This document shows positions 48,246 to 58,793 of a stretch of DNA of 64,000 nt, piece after piece. Under the pieces are notes generated by a model that saw nothing but the letters and a program-made list of their open reading frames with translations, did not search any database and was not told the DNA's origin. Every line of letters starts with the position of its first letter. The stretch's first letter is position 1. The stretch is taken from contig JAULSR010000001.1 in assembly GCA_030512295.1 (NCBI GenBank), forward strand, positions 3,743,001 through 3,807,000, written 5' to 3'. The DNA is from Bombardia bombarda. Its lineage: Eukaryota > Ascomycota > Sordariomycetes > Sordariales > Lasiosphaeriaceae. The translations under genes and the position numbers were made by a program.

Positions 48246-48765
48246 TTTGGATATGAGAGACAGAAAGAGAGATAAAAGAGAAAGACGAGGGTGGTGATGA
48301 TGAGAGGCGCTATCTTCAGCTACCTTGATGAAGGGTTTATGAATCTCATGGCGGATGAGTTGGGATGGTCACAGTCAAGTCTGGCCGTGGCAATAACAAG
48401 CATGTGGTCAATTCAGCTATTGCACTGAATGAATGGTGTCTCTCGCTGATGTTCACTTCCACCGAGCAATAAGTCCATGTACGGATGCTAACTGGAGCTT
48501 TGAAGCTTGAGATTGATTAGCTGACCAGACCATCCAGGTACCCAAATACCTCGCTCTTCAAAGGTCTGTGCGTGCTTCTATCTATGAAATTGGGATTATG
48601 TGATTGGTCCATAACTTCAAGCTACCTTAGCTCCGGATATAGATAGCACTTACCGGGCAGTTACCTTATTTACGGATTCAACCAGTGTCGATGAAGTCAA
48701 GCGCCAGCAACTGCAGCAGGAACAACTTGACTTTCGCGCTTCAACCCCCTTATACCATAGACGTC
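48246..48765. promoter_or_regulatory. divergent promoter of IMP1 and mitochondrial IF3
   Basis: 520 bp between start codons of two mitochondrial protein genes transcribed away from each other. No specific motif can be assigned. Confidence 0.45.
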
Positions 48766-49608
48766 ATGAGGGGCTCGCAGTGTATTTTCAACTCGGCCAA
48801 CGCCCTCCGAAGGGTCTTTATCAGCAATGCGCGCGCCGCCGAGGCGCCTCAACACCTCCAAGGCCTCCTGTTGCCCACCTTGAAGCTTTCCCAACAGCAG
48901 CAGCCACGATGCCTCTTCTCTACACAGCGCGCCCTCCTGGCCAAGTCATACGGGCCGAAGCCAACGGCACCCAGAAACGGCCTGCCCTTCAACGAGCGGA
49001 TCCCCGGCCTCTGGGTCCATATCCGCCCTGAAGACAGCAGCAAGCTCTCAGAGCCCTTGCTGAAGTCGAAGGTTCTCCAGGGCCTCGACCTGCAGCGCTA
49101 CACCCTCCAGATGATCGCGATGCCTCCCTCACCGCAGCCTGACGACCAGCCGGGAGCGGATGGCAAGGCGCGCCCGAAACCGGAGTACCCAATCTGCAAG
49201 ATTGTCGATCGCAAGGTCGAGGCGGAGGAGCAGGCGCAAAAGAAGAAGCAGGCGCGTAAGAAGGTGGTGGGCACCAAGGAGCTGGAGCTGAACTGGGCGA
49301 TTGCCATCAACGACCTCAACACGAAGCTCAAGCAGCTCAAGACGTTCCTGAGCAAGGGGTACACGGTGCAGATACTGATGCTGAACAACACCAAGAGGAA
49401 CAAGAGGAAGGCCACGGCGGACGAGGCCAAGGCGGTGCTGGCGGCCGTGCGGGAGGCTGCCGAGAGCGTGCCGGGGACAAGAGAGACTAAGACGATGGAT
49501 GGGCAGCTGAACAAGCAGATCAGGATGGTTTTCCAGGGACCCAGCAACCCGGTTCCGGCTCCAGCTGAGGGTGCTTCTGAGGCTGATGCTTCTCTGGCGG
49601 ATGCTTGA
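48766..49608 (+). CDS. mitochondrial translation initiation factor IF3 (yeast Aim23 type)
   Basis: A single exon of 280 residues from the ATG at 48766. An in-frame ATG at 48691 would add 25 residues, but the later one gives a proper presequence (MRGSQCIFNSANALRRVFIS). After the leader come LPFNERIPGLWVHIRPEDSS, the counterpart of the IF3 N-domain, then YPICKIVDRKVEAEEQAQKK and KELELNWAIAINDLNTKLKQ, the linker and C-domain with the basic RNA-binding face. Then follow FLSKGYTVQILMLNNTKRNK and MDGQLNKQIRMVFQGP. IF3 binds the small mitoribosomal subunit and aids start-site selection. The C-terminal 20 residues are Ala/Pro-rich. Confidence 0.88.
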   Translation: MRGSQCIFNSANALRRVFISNARAAEAPQHLQGLLLPTLKLSQQQQPRCLFSTQRALLAKSYGPKPTAPRNGLPFNERIPGLWVHIRPEDSSKLSEPLLKSKVLQGLDLQRYTLQMIAMPPSPQPDDQPGADGKARPKPEYPICKIVDRKVEAEEQAQKKKQARKKVVGTKELELNWAIAINDLNTKLKQLKTFLSKGYTVQILMLNNTKRNKRKATADEAKAVLAAVREAAESVPGTRETKTMDGQLNKQIRMVFQGPSNPVPAPAEGASEADASLADA

Positions 49609-50456
49609 GTGGCATGTTTACTGAAACCTTGCTAGTACTGGACTACCTAGGTTTTGCGTGTATTTTACTGTAAATTATTAGGAAGTCTTGATAGCGAGAG
49701 AGGCGATTGATGCATGGCGAAGCTATAGGGAATGTACGGTAATGAAAATGAAAAGAATTACCCATTCCTTATGAGCTAACTTACTGCGTCTTGAATTCGG
49801 ACTAATAATGGAGTTTTTCTTTTCTCTCCCTTGCCTTTGTTGAGCTGAAAGACTGCTTACTATTCTCCTTATACCTTATCATTCCATGCAGTGTATTCTC
49901 CGAACACAGGCTCGAAAGCGAAAGCCAATTCATCAAATAAGCTGCCCGTAAGTACACGTAACTCTGAGGCGGCACAAAAAAAAAAAGACAGGGGTTTTTA
50001 GCCTGCGATTGGCGGGGCACGTCCAGATTGCGGGGCGCGGGGTGTGGCTGCACGGACGGTCTCATTCTCTCGCTGCGTGACTCAGTCTCATCAGATCCAT
50101 CCTCGCAGAAGTTAATTCAGTGAGCTGAATTGTGAGTTAAACGATCCCGCCTTTTGTGTCTCCTGGAAACGACACGATTCGCTCTTTATACCTGTCTGTG
50201 CCTACCGATCGCAAAACGCACTTTTTTTTAACTCATTGACTGGTACCACCCTTGGCGTTTTGTGCAAGAAAAAACAGTTAAAGAACCTAGGAAAACCCCT
50301 GTTATTCTGGGACAAATATCGAAACGCCGGACCAGCAGCAAAGCAAGCAACCCTTTACGACTTTTGTGTGTTTGTGTGTTTTTTCGACAACTTCCTGAGT
50401 GGGACAAACAGAGAATAACAGACAGAGCCACTCAGTGTGTCGCATCTTGAGATATC
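49609..50456. promoter_or_regulatory. upstream region of eIF2B delta
   Basis: 848 bp, AT-rich in the middle, holding the IF3 3' UTR and the eIF2B delta leader. I see no ATG-initiated upstream open frame of convincing size. Confidence 0.45.
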
Positions 50457-51962
50457 ATGTCTGCCGAGGGCACTGGAGCTCCTCCCAGCGGAGCTCCAGC
50501 TCTGCAGGAGAAGCCTCAGACCACCACCACCACCCCGGCTCCCGCAAAAACACCTGCTGCTGCATCTTCTACTCCTGAGGCCCCGAAGCTCACGGCAGCT
50601 CAGCAAAAGGCCAAGGCCAAGGCAGAAAAGGCAGCAAGACGAGCGCAGGTCAAGGAGGCAAAGGCGGCTCCCGTAGTCGCAGCACCAGTTGCTGCTGGCA
50701 AGGGCAAGGGAGGAGGAAAGCAGGATGCAGCTTCGTCAGGAGGCGGTGGTTCGCAGCCGCAGAAACCCAGCCATCACAGACCGTCCATGAGCGGCGGGCG
50801 GCGGCCCTCAGTGGTGGCGGCTACCATCCTCAAGGAGACCAGGAGCAGCATCCCCGAGTGCTTCCGTCATGTGCCCATGGCGAAACGGGTGCCGACCTCG
50901 GCGGCCCACAAGGACGTGCACCCCGCGGTGCTCGCCGTCGGCCAGCAGATGGCGACGTTTGCCATCAAGGACAGCATTGCGCGGCTCGAGGCTACCCTGC
51001 TGGCGTTTAGAAGGGTAAGGATCTGCCTGCCTGTCTTGTTTTTGCATTGTTTTGTTTTGTTTCGCTTTGCCTTTTTTTTCCCGCATAAATGATGACGTTC
51101 AAATCAGCTTACAAGGATCCCAGGTTATCGAGTCGTACGAGACGCCCAAGGGCAACTCGCTGTCGCGGCACTTTGTGCCGCACGTGCTGAACCCGCAGAT
51201 CGAGTACCTGACCGAGTGCCGGCCCATGTGCTTCGCCATGGGCAACGCCATCCGGCTGCTCAAGACGCAGGTCAACAAGTTCGACATCGACACGCCCGAG
51301 GACGAGGCCAAGGAGGGCCTGCTCGAGACCATCGATCTCTTCATCCGCGAGCGCATCAGCCTGGCCGAGTTCGTCATCGCCCGCAACGCCGCCCGGCTCA
51401 TCAACGACGGCGACGTCGTTCTCACGTACGGCCGCCACCGGCTCGTCGAGAAGACGTTCCTGCGCGCCAAGGAGAACGGCAAGACGTTTGGCGTGTCCAT
51501 CATCGATGATCCCTATGATAATGGTGGCCAGGCACTCGCCAAGACGCTGCACGCCGCCGGCATCCGCGTGTTCTACTCGCCTAACTTGGGTGGGCTGCGC
51601 GCGAATGTGGAGAGGGCGTCCAACGTGCTGCTCGGTGCTGAGGCTATCTTTGCCAACGGGTCGCTGCAGGCGCCGGCCGGCACGGCCGACGTAGCCATGG
51701 TGGCGACGAATGTGAACAAGAAGGTGGTGGCGCTATGCGAGACCATCAACTTTGACAGGGAGCGCGTGGCGGTCGACTCGCTGACGTACAATGAGATTGA
51801 CCCCGGGCGGAACACGGCCGAGTCGTTTAGGTTGATGTTTGACAACACGCGGGACAGGTACATATCGGGGTGATTACCGAGTTTGAGAGCGGCACGGGCA
51901 ACTCGCCTGCTCAGGCAATTCTCACCATTTTGAGGAAGCAGGAGGATGCTACGATTGCTTAG
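50457..51962 (+). CDS. GCD2: eIF2B delta subunit (GCD2), with a one-base frame break near the C-terminus
   Basis: Exons 50457-51014 and 51124-51873 encode 435 residues up to a TGA at 51871. The N-terminal 110 residues are Ala/Pro/Lys-rich and disordered, as in family members. The conserved body includes RSSIPECFRHVPMAKRVPTS, VIESYETPKGNSLSRHF, NPQIEYLTECRPMCFAMGNA, ARLINDGDVVLTYGRHRLVE, RVFYSPNLGGLRANVERAS and VAMVATNVNKKVVALCETIN. The subunit is part of the decameric exchange factor that recycles eIF2-GDP and is inhibited by phosphorylated eIF2. The zero-frame product ends DRYISG, but the -1 frame continues with VITEFESGTGNSPAQAILTI to a TAG at 51960-51962, matching the expected family C-terminus (human homologs end in a VITE... 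segment). The shift falls in a GGGG run at 51867-51870; one more G would restore the reading. This could be an assembly error, a true mutation or slippage. The intron is 109 bp. Confidence 0.88.
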
Positions 51963-52491
51963 GCTTAGGCTTGGAGTAAAAATGAAAAATGGAGAAAACA
52001 AAAAAGCCACCCAAGAATATGTTGGATGAATGGGTTAGGATGGATGGATGGATGGATGATTGAGGCTGATAGATGGACGGATGGATGGAATGGAATGGAC
52101 GGATGGAATTTGGTTGCATGCATTTTCAGGAAGGCGCATTTTAAGCTTGAACTGGGAGGCGGTTGATCGATACCTTGATCTTGTTGTGTGGTGGTTTCAA
52201 GGCAGTGGCAGTAGCAGGATGCAGCAGCAGCCGCAGCATGCATCGCTCATGAGCTCAGAAGGGTGAAGAGAAGGGGAAAAAGACAAGCATCCAGTAATAA
52301 AGAAGACCGCACATGATCAGTTCGACGTGAGGTAGTAGGTTCTTATTTTTTCTTTATACACCGAATCCTAACTTCGCAGCTCAGTCGCCCTGTTATAAGA
52401 TTCGCACACCTGCCGCCTCTCCCTATCAACCTAGCTCAGCTAGAGTGTCGCTATGATGATATGGCCGTCGTTGTCGTTCCCTTGAATGCCT
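51963..52491. other. convergent 3' intergenic region with a GATG tetranucleotide repeat
   Basis: Between eIF2B delta and the small membrane protein. An interrupted (GGAT)n array spans about 52028-52108. No gene seen. Confidence 0.55.
52028..52108. repeat. interrupted (GGAT)n repeat
   Basis: Runs of GGATGGATGGATGGATG and variants with GACGGATGG and GGAATGGAATGG insertions, in the 3' flank of eIF2B delta. Confidence 0.85.
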
Positions 52492-52870
52492 TCATGCTGC
52501 GACGGGTGACTCGGACGAAGCAGTCGTGGCAGCCACCTCAGCCTCGCGCTGGGCCCTCCGCGCCCTCTTCTCCAAGATGATGTTTTTCCGCTCCTGGAGC
52601 AGCACCGTCTGCCTTTCATCCACACCCTGCAGCCAGTAGCCGAAGCTGGCTCCCACGGCCCCGAATACGGGGTAGGCCCAGAGCGACTGCTTGTTGAAGA
52701 ATGGGCGCATCTCGATTCCTAGCTGCCAGAGACGGGTCGCGATGCCTGTTTGTGTGTGGTGAGCGAATTGTTTTGCAACAAGAAGGCCAGTCTAGCGGCC
52801 AGCCAGGCCAATTGACTCGACTGGATCAAGACCTACCGAAGCCCGTCCAAAAGACGATTCTGTGCACCAT
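52492..52870 (-). CDS. small membrane protein, probable complex I 14-kDa-type accessory subunit
   Basis: Two exons, 52870-52837 and 52745-52492, encode 95 residues beginning MVHRIVFWTGFGIATRLWQL. The first 34-nt exon carries only the first 11 codons and is found by its GTAGGT donor and frame. The protein has one hydrophobic N-terminal segment, then EMRPFFNKQSLWAYPVFGAV and GASFGYWLQGVDERQTVLLQ, a short second hydrophobic segment, and a charged helix (ERKNIILEKRARRAQREAE). The pattern matches small fungal proteins annotated as NADH-ubiquinone oxidoreductase 14-kDa subunits. I recall that family only in outline, so the assignment is moderate. It would sit in the inner mitochondrial membrane. 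It diverges from the SHG1-domain gene. Confidence 0.7.
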
Positions 52871-53699
52871 CTTGTCTGTCTCGTTTGCCTTGGGGGGCGC
52901 GCTGGTTTCGGATGTGGTGGTGGTGGGTGTCGTTAGGAGAAAGGACAACCTCGGCGGTGCCCTTCCCTGGAGTATATGTGCGTCGGGGTAGTGGTGGTAG
53001 TGGATGACAATTGTAGACTGGGGCGTCGTCGTGAGTCTCGACGGGAGTGACTGGCGTTGACGTTGGGAATCGTGGTTCAGATCCCGGGAATCCGCGCTAG
53101 CGAATTAGCAACCAAGCTGCTGCTGCTGCTGCTGCTGCTGAGCTGCCCGCCTTAAGCTCGGACCTCAATCCTTTTCGTGATTGTATTCCCGCACGGGCCA
53201 TTTCAGTTTTAACGCCCTTGACGAAGTTTTGCAGGGCTTCTTTTGGTTCTTTTGCACTTGTACAGTCTTGCACAAATGCGGTTAGCACGGTGGTGGGTGG
53301 GTTCCAAACTTCCAAACTTCGAACGATCCCTGACTGTAGCCGGCCCCACCAAAGTCTTTCTGGCAGGGGCACCTCTCACACACGCGATTGCCGGTTGGAC
53401 ATCACGTTTCCCTTCCATATCTAATTGAATTGCTTCATTGCGCGTTCTACACTGCATCTGGATGTCTGTTGTAGTCACCCTACTTTACCTTTGCTCTCAA
53501 ATGAAGGACCTTTGGAAGCTACCCTCTCTGTCGGTAGAGGCTACTCCACTCGGGTCTCGTGAACTAAACAAGACACTCACTCACATTGACTTTCACCTGA
53601 TTTTGATGCACCACTGGGCGCGTCGCCCAGCCGCTTAAAATCGCTGTCGCCAGTGATCTGATCAACACTCCGCCTTCCAAAAATAACAAGTCGAGCATT
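52871..53699. promoter_or_regulatory. divergent upstream region with a (CTG)n repeat
   Basis: 829 bp between the complex I-like gene and the SHG1-domain gene. A run of eight CTG units lies at 53117-53140. The open frames around it show no protein-family features. Confidence 0.5.
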
Positions 53700-56600
53700 A
53701 TGGATTCTTTGGCTCCTACTACTGCCAGTGCTGCTATTGCCGCTGAAGCAGCACTGGATATGCCTGCGCCGGCTGTGAGGAAGTTCAAGGCTTCCGACCT
53801 CCCCCTCACCCAGGCCACACGATCTGCGATTGACGGAATCGCCCACACGTTCAAGAAGAAAGGTGGCTATGACACCATTCGCAAGCAGGTGTGGGACAAG
53901 TTCGAGGCCAGTGTAAGTTATTACAGTTAACTCGATATCTCACCAACCCATCCTCACCCCACTTATCTCTGCCCTGAAATGCCCTGAAAATTCTCCTTCT
54001 CAAATGCTCACCATATCGGTATAGGACTATGAGGCCGAGGTGATCAAAGCTCTCCTCGAGGTCGCCAACCAGGAGGTTGAGAAAAACCCCTACCAGCTTC
54101 TCACTCTCGACCGCGGCAAGGCCGCCACTCTCATCGACGGCGCGGCAGACCGAAGCACAGTTTATCAGAATGCGCGGGCAGTAATCGACTCTCTGATCGA
54201 TACTACTGCTGTTGAGAAGATCATGCGCGAGCAGCGACGCCTCGAGATTGGCGACGAGGCCGCCGAGGAAGAGCGCATTCGCGGCGCCAAGACGGATGAA
54301 GAATACGCCGCCGAGACGGCCGCTCGCTGCGCCGAGAGAGAGCGCGTGCGGGAAGAGCTGCGCATCGTCGAGGAGCGCAAGGCCCAGCTCGAGCACGAGA
54401 TCAAGGAGCGCGAAGACAACAAGAGGCGGGAAGAGGAACGTCTAGCCCGCGAGGCCCGCCGCATTAGAGACCGCGAGGAGGACGAGCGTAGGGAAAAAGA
54501 GCGCCAGGAACGTCGCGAGCAGCGCGAGCGCGAGAGAGAGCGCAGCCGTGAGCGCCGCATGAAGGAGCGCGAGCGCGAGAGGGAGAAGGACAGGGCGCGG
54601 AGTCCGGACCGCCATCGCCACCATCACGATCGGGATCGTGATCGCGATAGAGATCGCGATAGGGATCGTTCCAGAGACCGAGGTAGGGACGCTGGCGGTC
54701 GTGATCGGGACCGGGATCGCGACAGGGACCGCAACAGAGATCACGACAGAGACCGCGACCGACACGCTAGCCGTGACGCTAAACCCAAGGTGGCAAAGGA
54801 AGAAGAACGGCCAGAGGAGGTCAAGAAGCAGCTGACCAAGGAGGATCATGAGCGCCTTGAGCAGGAGGCGCTGGCCGATCTGCTTAGGGAGAGCAAGCGT
54901 GTCGCTCCAAAACAGCCTGAGCCCGAGGTCGATACTGCTCTGATACCCCCGCCTAGACGAGCCATGCCTGCGTCTGCGATTGACCCCATACGCCGAGGCT
55001 CGCCAAAGGTGTACGAGACCAAGAAACCGATGGAGGCTGCCGCCAAAAAGCCCCAAGTCAAAGAGGCTAAAGAGATCAAGGAGACTCAAGAGGTCAAAGA
55101 GGTCAAGGAGGTTAAGGAGACGAAGGACATTCAGATAATCTTGAAAGATGTGAAGAAAGAGAAGGTCCTCGAGGAGTCGACAGGCTTGAAAGACTTGAAG
55201 GGCTCGAAGGACGTCAAAGACCTCAAGGACTTCACCGAATCAAAGGAACCAAAGGTTATCAAGGATATAAATGTTGCCAAGCATACAAAGGACATCAAGG
55301 ACTCTACCCGACCCGAGAAGCGAAGATCTAGAAGCCCATCGCGCTCATCTCGTGTGATCCGTGATCGAGAAAGGAATAAGGATAAGGATAGGGATGATGA
55401 CCGACGACGGCGCGACCACCGTTCAAGCTCCCCTCGACCCCGCAGAGGAGAGCGGAGTCGCTCGCGCAGGAGAGATAGAAGCCGCTCAAGACTTCGCGAC
55501 AAACGTGATGTCGAGCGCAAAGAGCGAAGCCGATCCCGCATTAGGCTGGAGCGCCGAGATGACCGCCGAGATGACCGCCGAGATGACCGCCGAGATGACA
55601 AACGAGACGACCGGAAAGACGAGCGCAAGGACGAGCATAGGAGCCGCTCGCGCCCGCCAAGAGTGGCTCGACATGACAGAAGCCGCTCTCGCCCTGCCAG
55701 GACAGATAGGATTGACGACAGAAGAGAACGCAGTCGCTCGCCACGTCCTAGAACGGACCGCCGTGATCGCTCTCGCTCGCGCTTGAGGCTAGATCGTCGT
55801 GAGAGAAGCCGCTCTCGAGATCGCGACCGCGACCGCGATCGTCGTGACAGGCGCGATCGCACTCGTTCACGTGCTCGGGCCGATAAGCGTGAGCCCGCGG
55901 CGGCTGACCGTCGAGACCGCAGCCGTGAGCGTGAGCGCGGTGGACGAGACCGTGAGAAGGACAACAAGGATGTTGCTGCTATTGTTGCTGCTGCTGTGCC
56001 TCCGGTGGTTAAAAAGGAGAAGGATATCGTCGTCGTCGTCGAAAAAGACACCATCAAAGATCGAGACCGCGCAAAGAGCCGCTCGCGCTCCCCCGTCAGC
56101 CTGGCTCGGCCCCCGTCTCGCTTGGACCGCGACGATAAGGAAGCGTGGAAGCAAGCAGAGGTCAAGAAGCGCGAGCAAGAGGCTAAGGCCTATCTCGCCG
56201 CGCAGAAACAGGCACGAGAGAAGGGCATGCCGATCCCGGGTATTGATGATAGGCGCGATGAGAGGCGCGACGATAATAGACGCGGTGTTGTTGCTGATGA
56301 CAGGCGGACAGGAGGAGGAGCAGCAGGGGATCGATCTCCTGATCTGAAGAGACGGCGCGAGCCGGAGGATACGATCGATCGCTATGTACCACATGATCGG
56401 GAGGCTGCCGGCGGTGAGCAGCAGCGCCGCGGGGCCGATCGGTATCGTGATAGTGATCGAGATAGGGATAGGGACACGAGGGACACGAGGGACAACAGGC
56501 GTGAGAGGGACAGGGACAGGGATGATCGCCGGGATACGAGACGGCGGAGTCGGTCCAGGAGCCGGAGCCGTGAGCGCGACATAGCTAGGGACAGGGACAA

Positions 56601-56772
56601 TAAGCCGAGGGATAGAGATAGGGAGGACCGGGATCTTAGGCGCAGTCGACGGGAGGGTAGTACCACCTCACGGCGGGATCGGGACCGGGAGAGGGAGAGA
56701 GACAGAGATCGGGATAGGGACCGAGATAGGGATAGGGACAGACGTGATACGAGTCGTACTGTCCGGAGATGA
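53700..56772 (+). CDS. SHG1/BOD1-domain protein with a very long Arg-rich RS/RD/RE tail
   Basis: Two exons, 53700-53912 and 54025-56772, encode 986 residues; the intron is 112 bp. Residues about 29-140 match the SHG1 domain of COMPASS subunit Shg1 and of animal BOD1: ASDLPLTQATRSAIDGIAH, FKKKGGYDTIRKQVWDKFEAS, and after the intron DYEAEVIKALLEVANQEVEK. The domain ends around ARAVIDSLID. Everything after is repetitive and charged. It has a Glu/Arg coiled coil (about 175-230), Arg-Asp and Arg-Glu dipeptides (about 225-325), a Lys/Glu heptad-like region with repeated KEVKE (about 415-485), and then SRSR, RSRSRLRLDRR and tandem RRDD units near 575-600. The tail ends RRDTSRTVRR. Yeast Shg1 has about 140 residues, so the tail is five times the domain. 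It should be nuclear; a role in H3K4 methylation is inferred from the domain, and the tail suggests RNA or splicing contacts. Confidence 0.85.
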
Positions 56773-57416
56773 AGCAGAAGTCGGGTTATCTGAACAGGAG
56801 AAGGCGGTGGTTCTGTCCGGTTTATCTGGGGAGGTTTGTTAGATCAGCCAGTGGCATTCGTCAAGACGCACTGTTGGTAGACACCTTAGGTTATTATGGG
56901 GAGCTAAGAGAGGGCGGTGCTGTCGGAGCATTTTGAGGTTATTAGTTAGATACTTACTCAATACGTGCTCATAGATACGCGATACCCAGCATTATCATAT
57001 ATGGATCTCGGGCGGGTCTAACAAATAAGTCGATTAAGTAGCATATGTTAAGACACGCTTAATCCCTTGAGCGAGCTATTCGGATAGCAGTATGGTCTGT
57101 CAGGTGTAGATAGCACCACCTCCTGTTCAAAGTATGCGTGCGTGTCCTTTGCTCTTTAAAGTCAATAATTAGGTAATTCATTCGCTCGTTCGCTTTTGCC
57201 AGTTCCTACCGGCACCAATTGCAGAATAATATGTACATTTACAAAACCCCATGTGCCCAACAGAATAGTACTATTCGTAAAAGCCAATACAGGATATCAA
57301 ATTGCCTTTCACAATGGATGCTAATTTTTTCCCATTCCCCTTGCTTTCTTCTCTCCTCAAAAAGAGAACCGTACAAGCCGATATAACGAACACACCAAAA
57401 CCCCAAATAACCCAAA
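56773..57416. other. convergent 3' intergenic region (SHG1-domain / TPT transporter)
   Basis: AT-rich 3' flanks of both genes; no gene seen. Confidence 0.55.
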
Positions 57417-58793
57417 TCAGACCTCCTTCACAGGCGCAACCGCCGTCGCCGGGCTGATATCCCCCCCGCCGTACATGAGCCCGCCAACAAGGAACACGAC
57501 AACGAGCATGACCAAGCTCGTCAGCAGCGCTCTACGAACTGCCGAGGGCAAGCGGGCCATGCCGGTGCCAGTACCAGTGCTCTCATCGCTCGATGTCGGT
57601 ACCGACTCCCACAGATTTCTGAGGTAGAGGGCGACAGGGCCAGAGACGGCCTGGATCTGGTCCCAGCCGACCGAGTAGTAGACGAGGCCGGCGAGGGCGA
57701 TGGTGTAGCCAAAGAACTGCATGGCCGTAATAGAGGTGTGCCAGATCATGATGGAGGCGATGACGAGGAGGATGTTTTTGAGGATGCCGGTGAGGGTCAT
57801 GACGAGGGAGGATGTTTTGCCGATCTGAGGTTTTGTTAGTCCAACGATGGCTGGGTAGTATTGGAAACGAAAAGAAAGAAAAAGCAGACATACCAAAAAC
57901 ACACTGCTAACATTAAGCATAAACGCCACCATGGCATTCAGCAACAACAAGCCATATCCCGCCTTTGCCAAATCCGCACTATCAAACCTCCCCGCCTCCG
58001 ACACAATCGCCACAAACACATTCATGGCCGCGCACACGGGCGCGTAATAATACAGACTAACCAGCGGATCCATCTTCTGGCCGTCGCCCGACAGCAGCAC
58101 CTGGATCATGACCAGGCGCATCGCCTCGAACACGATGCCACCCAGCTGGAAGAAGAAGCCGGGCCAGCTGAAGGCGATCTCGCCGAAGCTGGCGAGCGCG
58201 ACGCCGGCGACGATGAACAGGATGTTGAGCAGCTTCTGCAGGGAAGGGTGCTCGACGCCCCAGGCCCAGGCGACGAAGAGCACGGCGACAGGGGCGGCGG
58301 CCTTGAGCATCTGGATGAAAGCGACGCTGAGGTAGAGGTAGACCATGTTGCTGCAGACGAGGCTGGCGCTGTAGAGCAGGCCGATGGGCACGATGGCGCG
58401 CAGGTAGAGGCGGCCCGTCATCTTGACCTTGTGGCGGCCGTCGACGAGGGCGGTGGTGCGCGCGAGGAGCTGGGTCGCGGCGGTGGCGAAGATGAGATGC
58501 CAGCATGTTAGGATGACGGCTAGATGGGGGGGGGGGTTAGTATATAGACTTATGGTATGGTGATGTGGAAAACATACGGTATCCTGGAGTGAGAAGGTTA
58601 GCCCAAGTTCACTTGACCGATATGAGGGGAGTGAGGCCTTACTGAACCCTCTAGTGTCAATCAGCCACTTGTTGAAGAGGATGGTGAGATTAGAAAAGAA
58701 TATCCAACTCCCGATGTAATAGAGGGCATGTTGTGACCGCGCGACGGGCTGCGCTTTCTCGGCCGGGTGATGTCCATTTTGGTGGTCGACCAT
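57417..58793 (-). CDS. TPT-family (DMT superfamily) sugar-phosphate/nucleotide-sugar transporter
   Basis: Four exons, 58793-58643, a 6-nt microexon 58583-58578, 58519-57894 and 57824-57417, encode 396 residues. The upstream frame lacks another ATG, so the start is 58793. About ten membrane helices are visible, starting with ALYYIGSWIFFSNLTILFNK, and the family motif continues across the microexon as GFRYPVILTCWHLIFA. Further landmarks are SASLVCSNMVYLYLSVAFIQ followed by MLKAAAPVAVLF, IVFEAMRLVMIQVLL and TSSLVMTLTGILKNILLVI (the TPT signature KTSSL...). The C-terminus is polar and ends after a last helix. Members carry triose phosphates, phosphoenolpyruvate or nucleotide sugars across Golgi or other membranes; the substrate here cannot be read. 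The mRNA would change frame without the microexon, because the flanking exons need its 6 nt to keep the Arg-Tyr-Pro junction. Confidence 0.88.
   Translation of the reverse strand: MVDHQNGHHPAEKAQPVARSQHALYYIGSWIFFSNLTILFNKWLIDTRGFSKASLPSYRSSELGLTFSLQDTVCFPHHHTISLYTNPPPHLAVILTCWHLIFATAATQLLARTTALVDGRHKVKMTGRLYLRAIVPIGLLYSASLVCSNMVYLYLSVAFIQMLKAAAPVAVLFVAWAWGVEHPSLQKLLNILFIVAGVALASFGEIAFSWPGFFFQLGGIVFEAMRLVMIQVLLSGDGQKMDPLVSLYYYAPVCAAMNVFVAIVSEAGRFDSADLAKAGYGLLLLNAMVAFMLNVSSVFLVCLLFLSFRFQYYPAIVGLTKPQIGKTSSLVMTLTGILKNILLVIASIMIWHTSITAMQFFGYTIALAGLVYYSVGWDQIQAVSGPVALYLRNLWESVPTSSDESTGTGTGMARLPSAVRRALLTSLVMLVVVFLVGGLMYGGGDISPATAVAPVKEV
58578..58583 (-). other. 6-nt microexon of the TPT transporter gene
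   Basis: GATACC lies between acceptor CTCCAG and donor GTATGT, flanked by introns of 59 bp (58584-58642) and 58 bp (58520-58577). It supplies the last two bases of an Arg codon, a Tyr codon and the first base of a Pro codon. Skipping it keeps the frame but changes the conserved FRYPVI to a shorter sequence. Confidence 0.75.

Noticed and set aside
53060..53100. GGTTCAGATCC resembling a tRNA T-loop
   Set aside because: No matching D-arm, anticodon arm or acceptor stem can be drawn around it.
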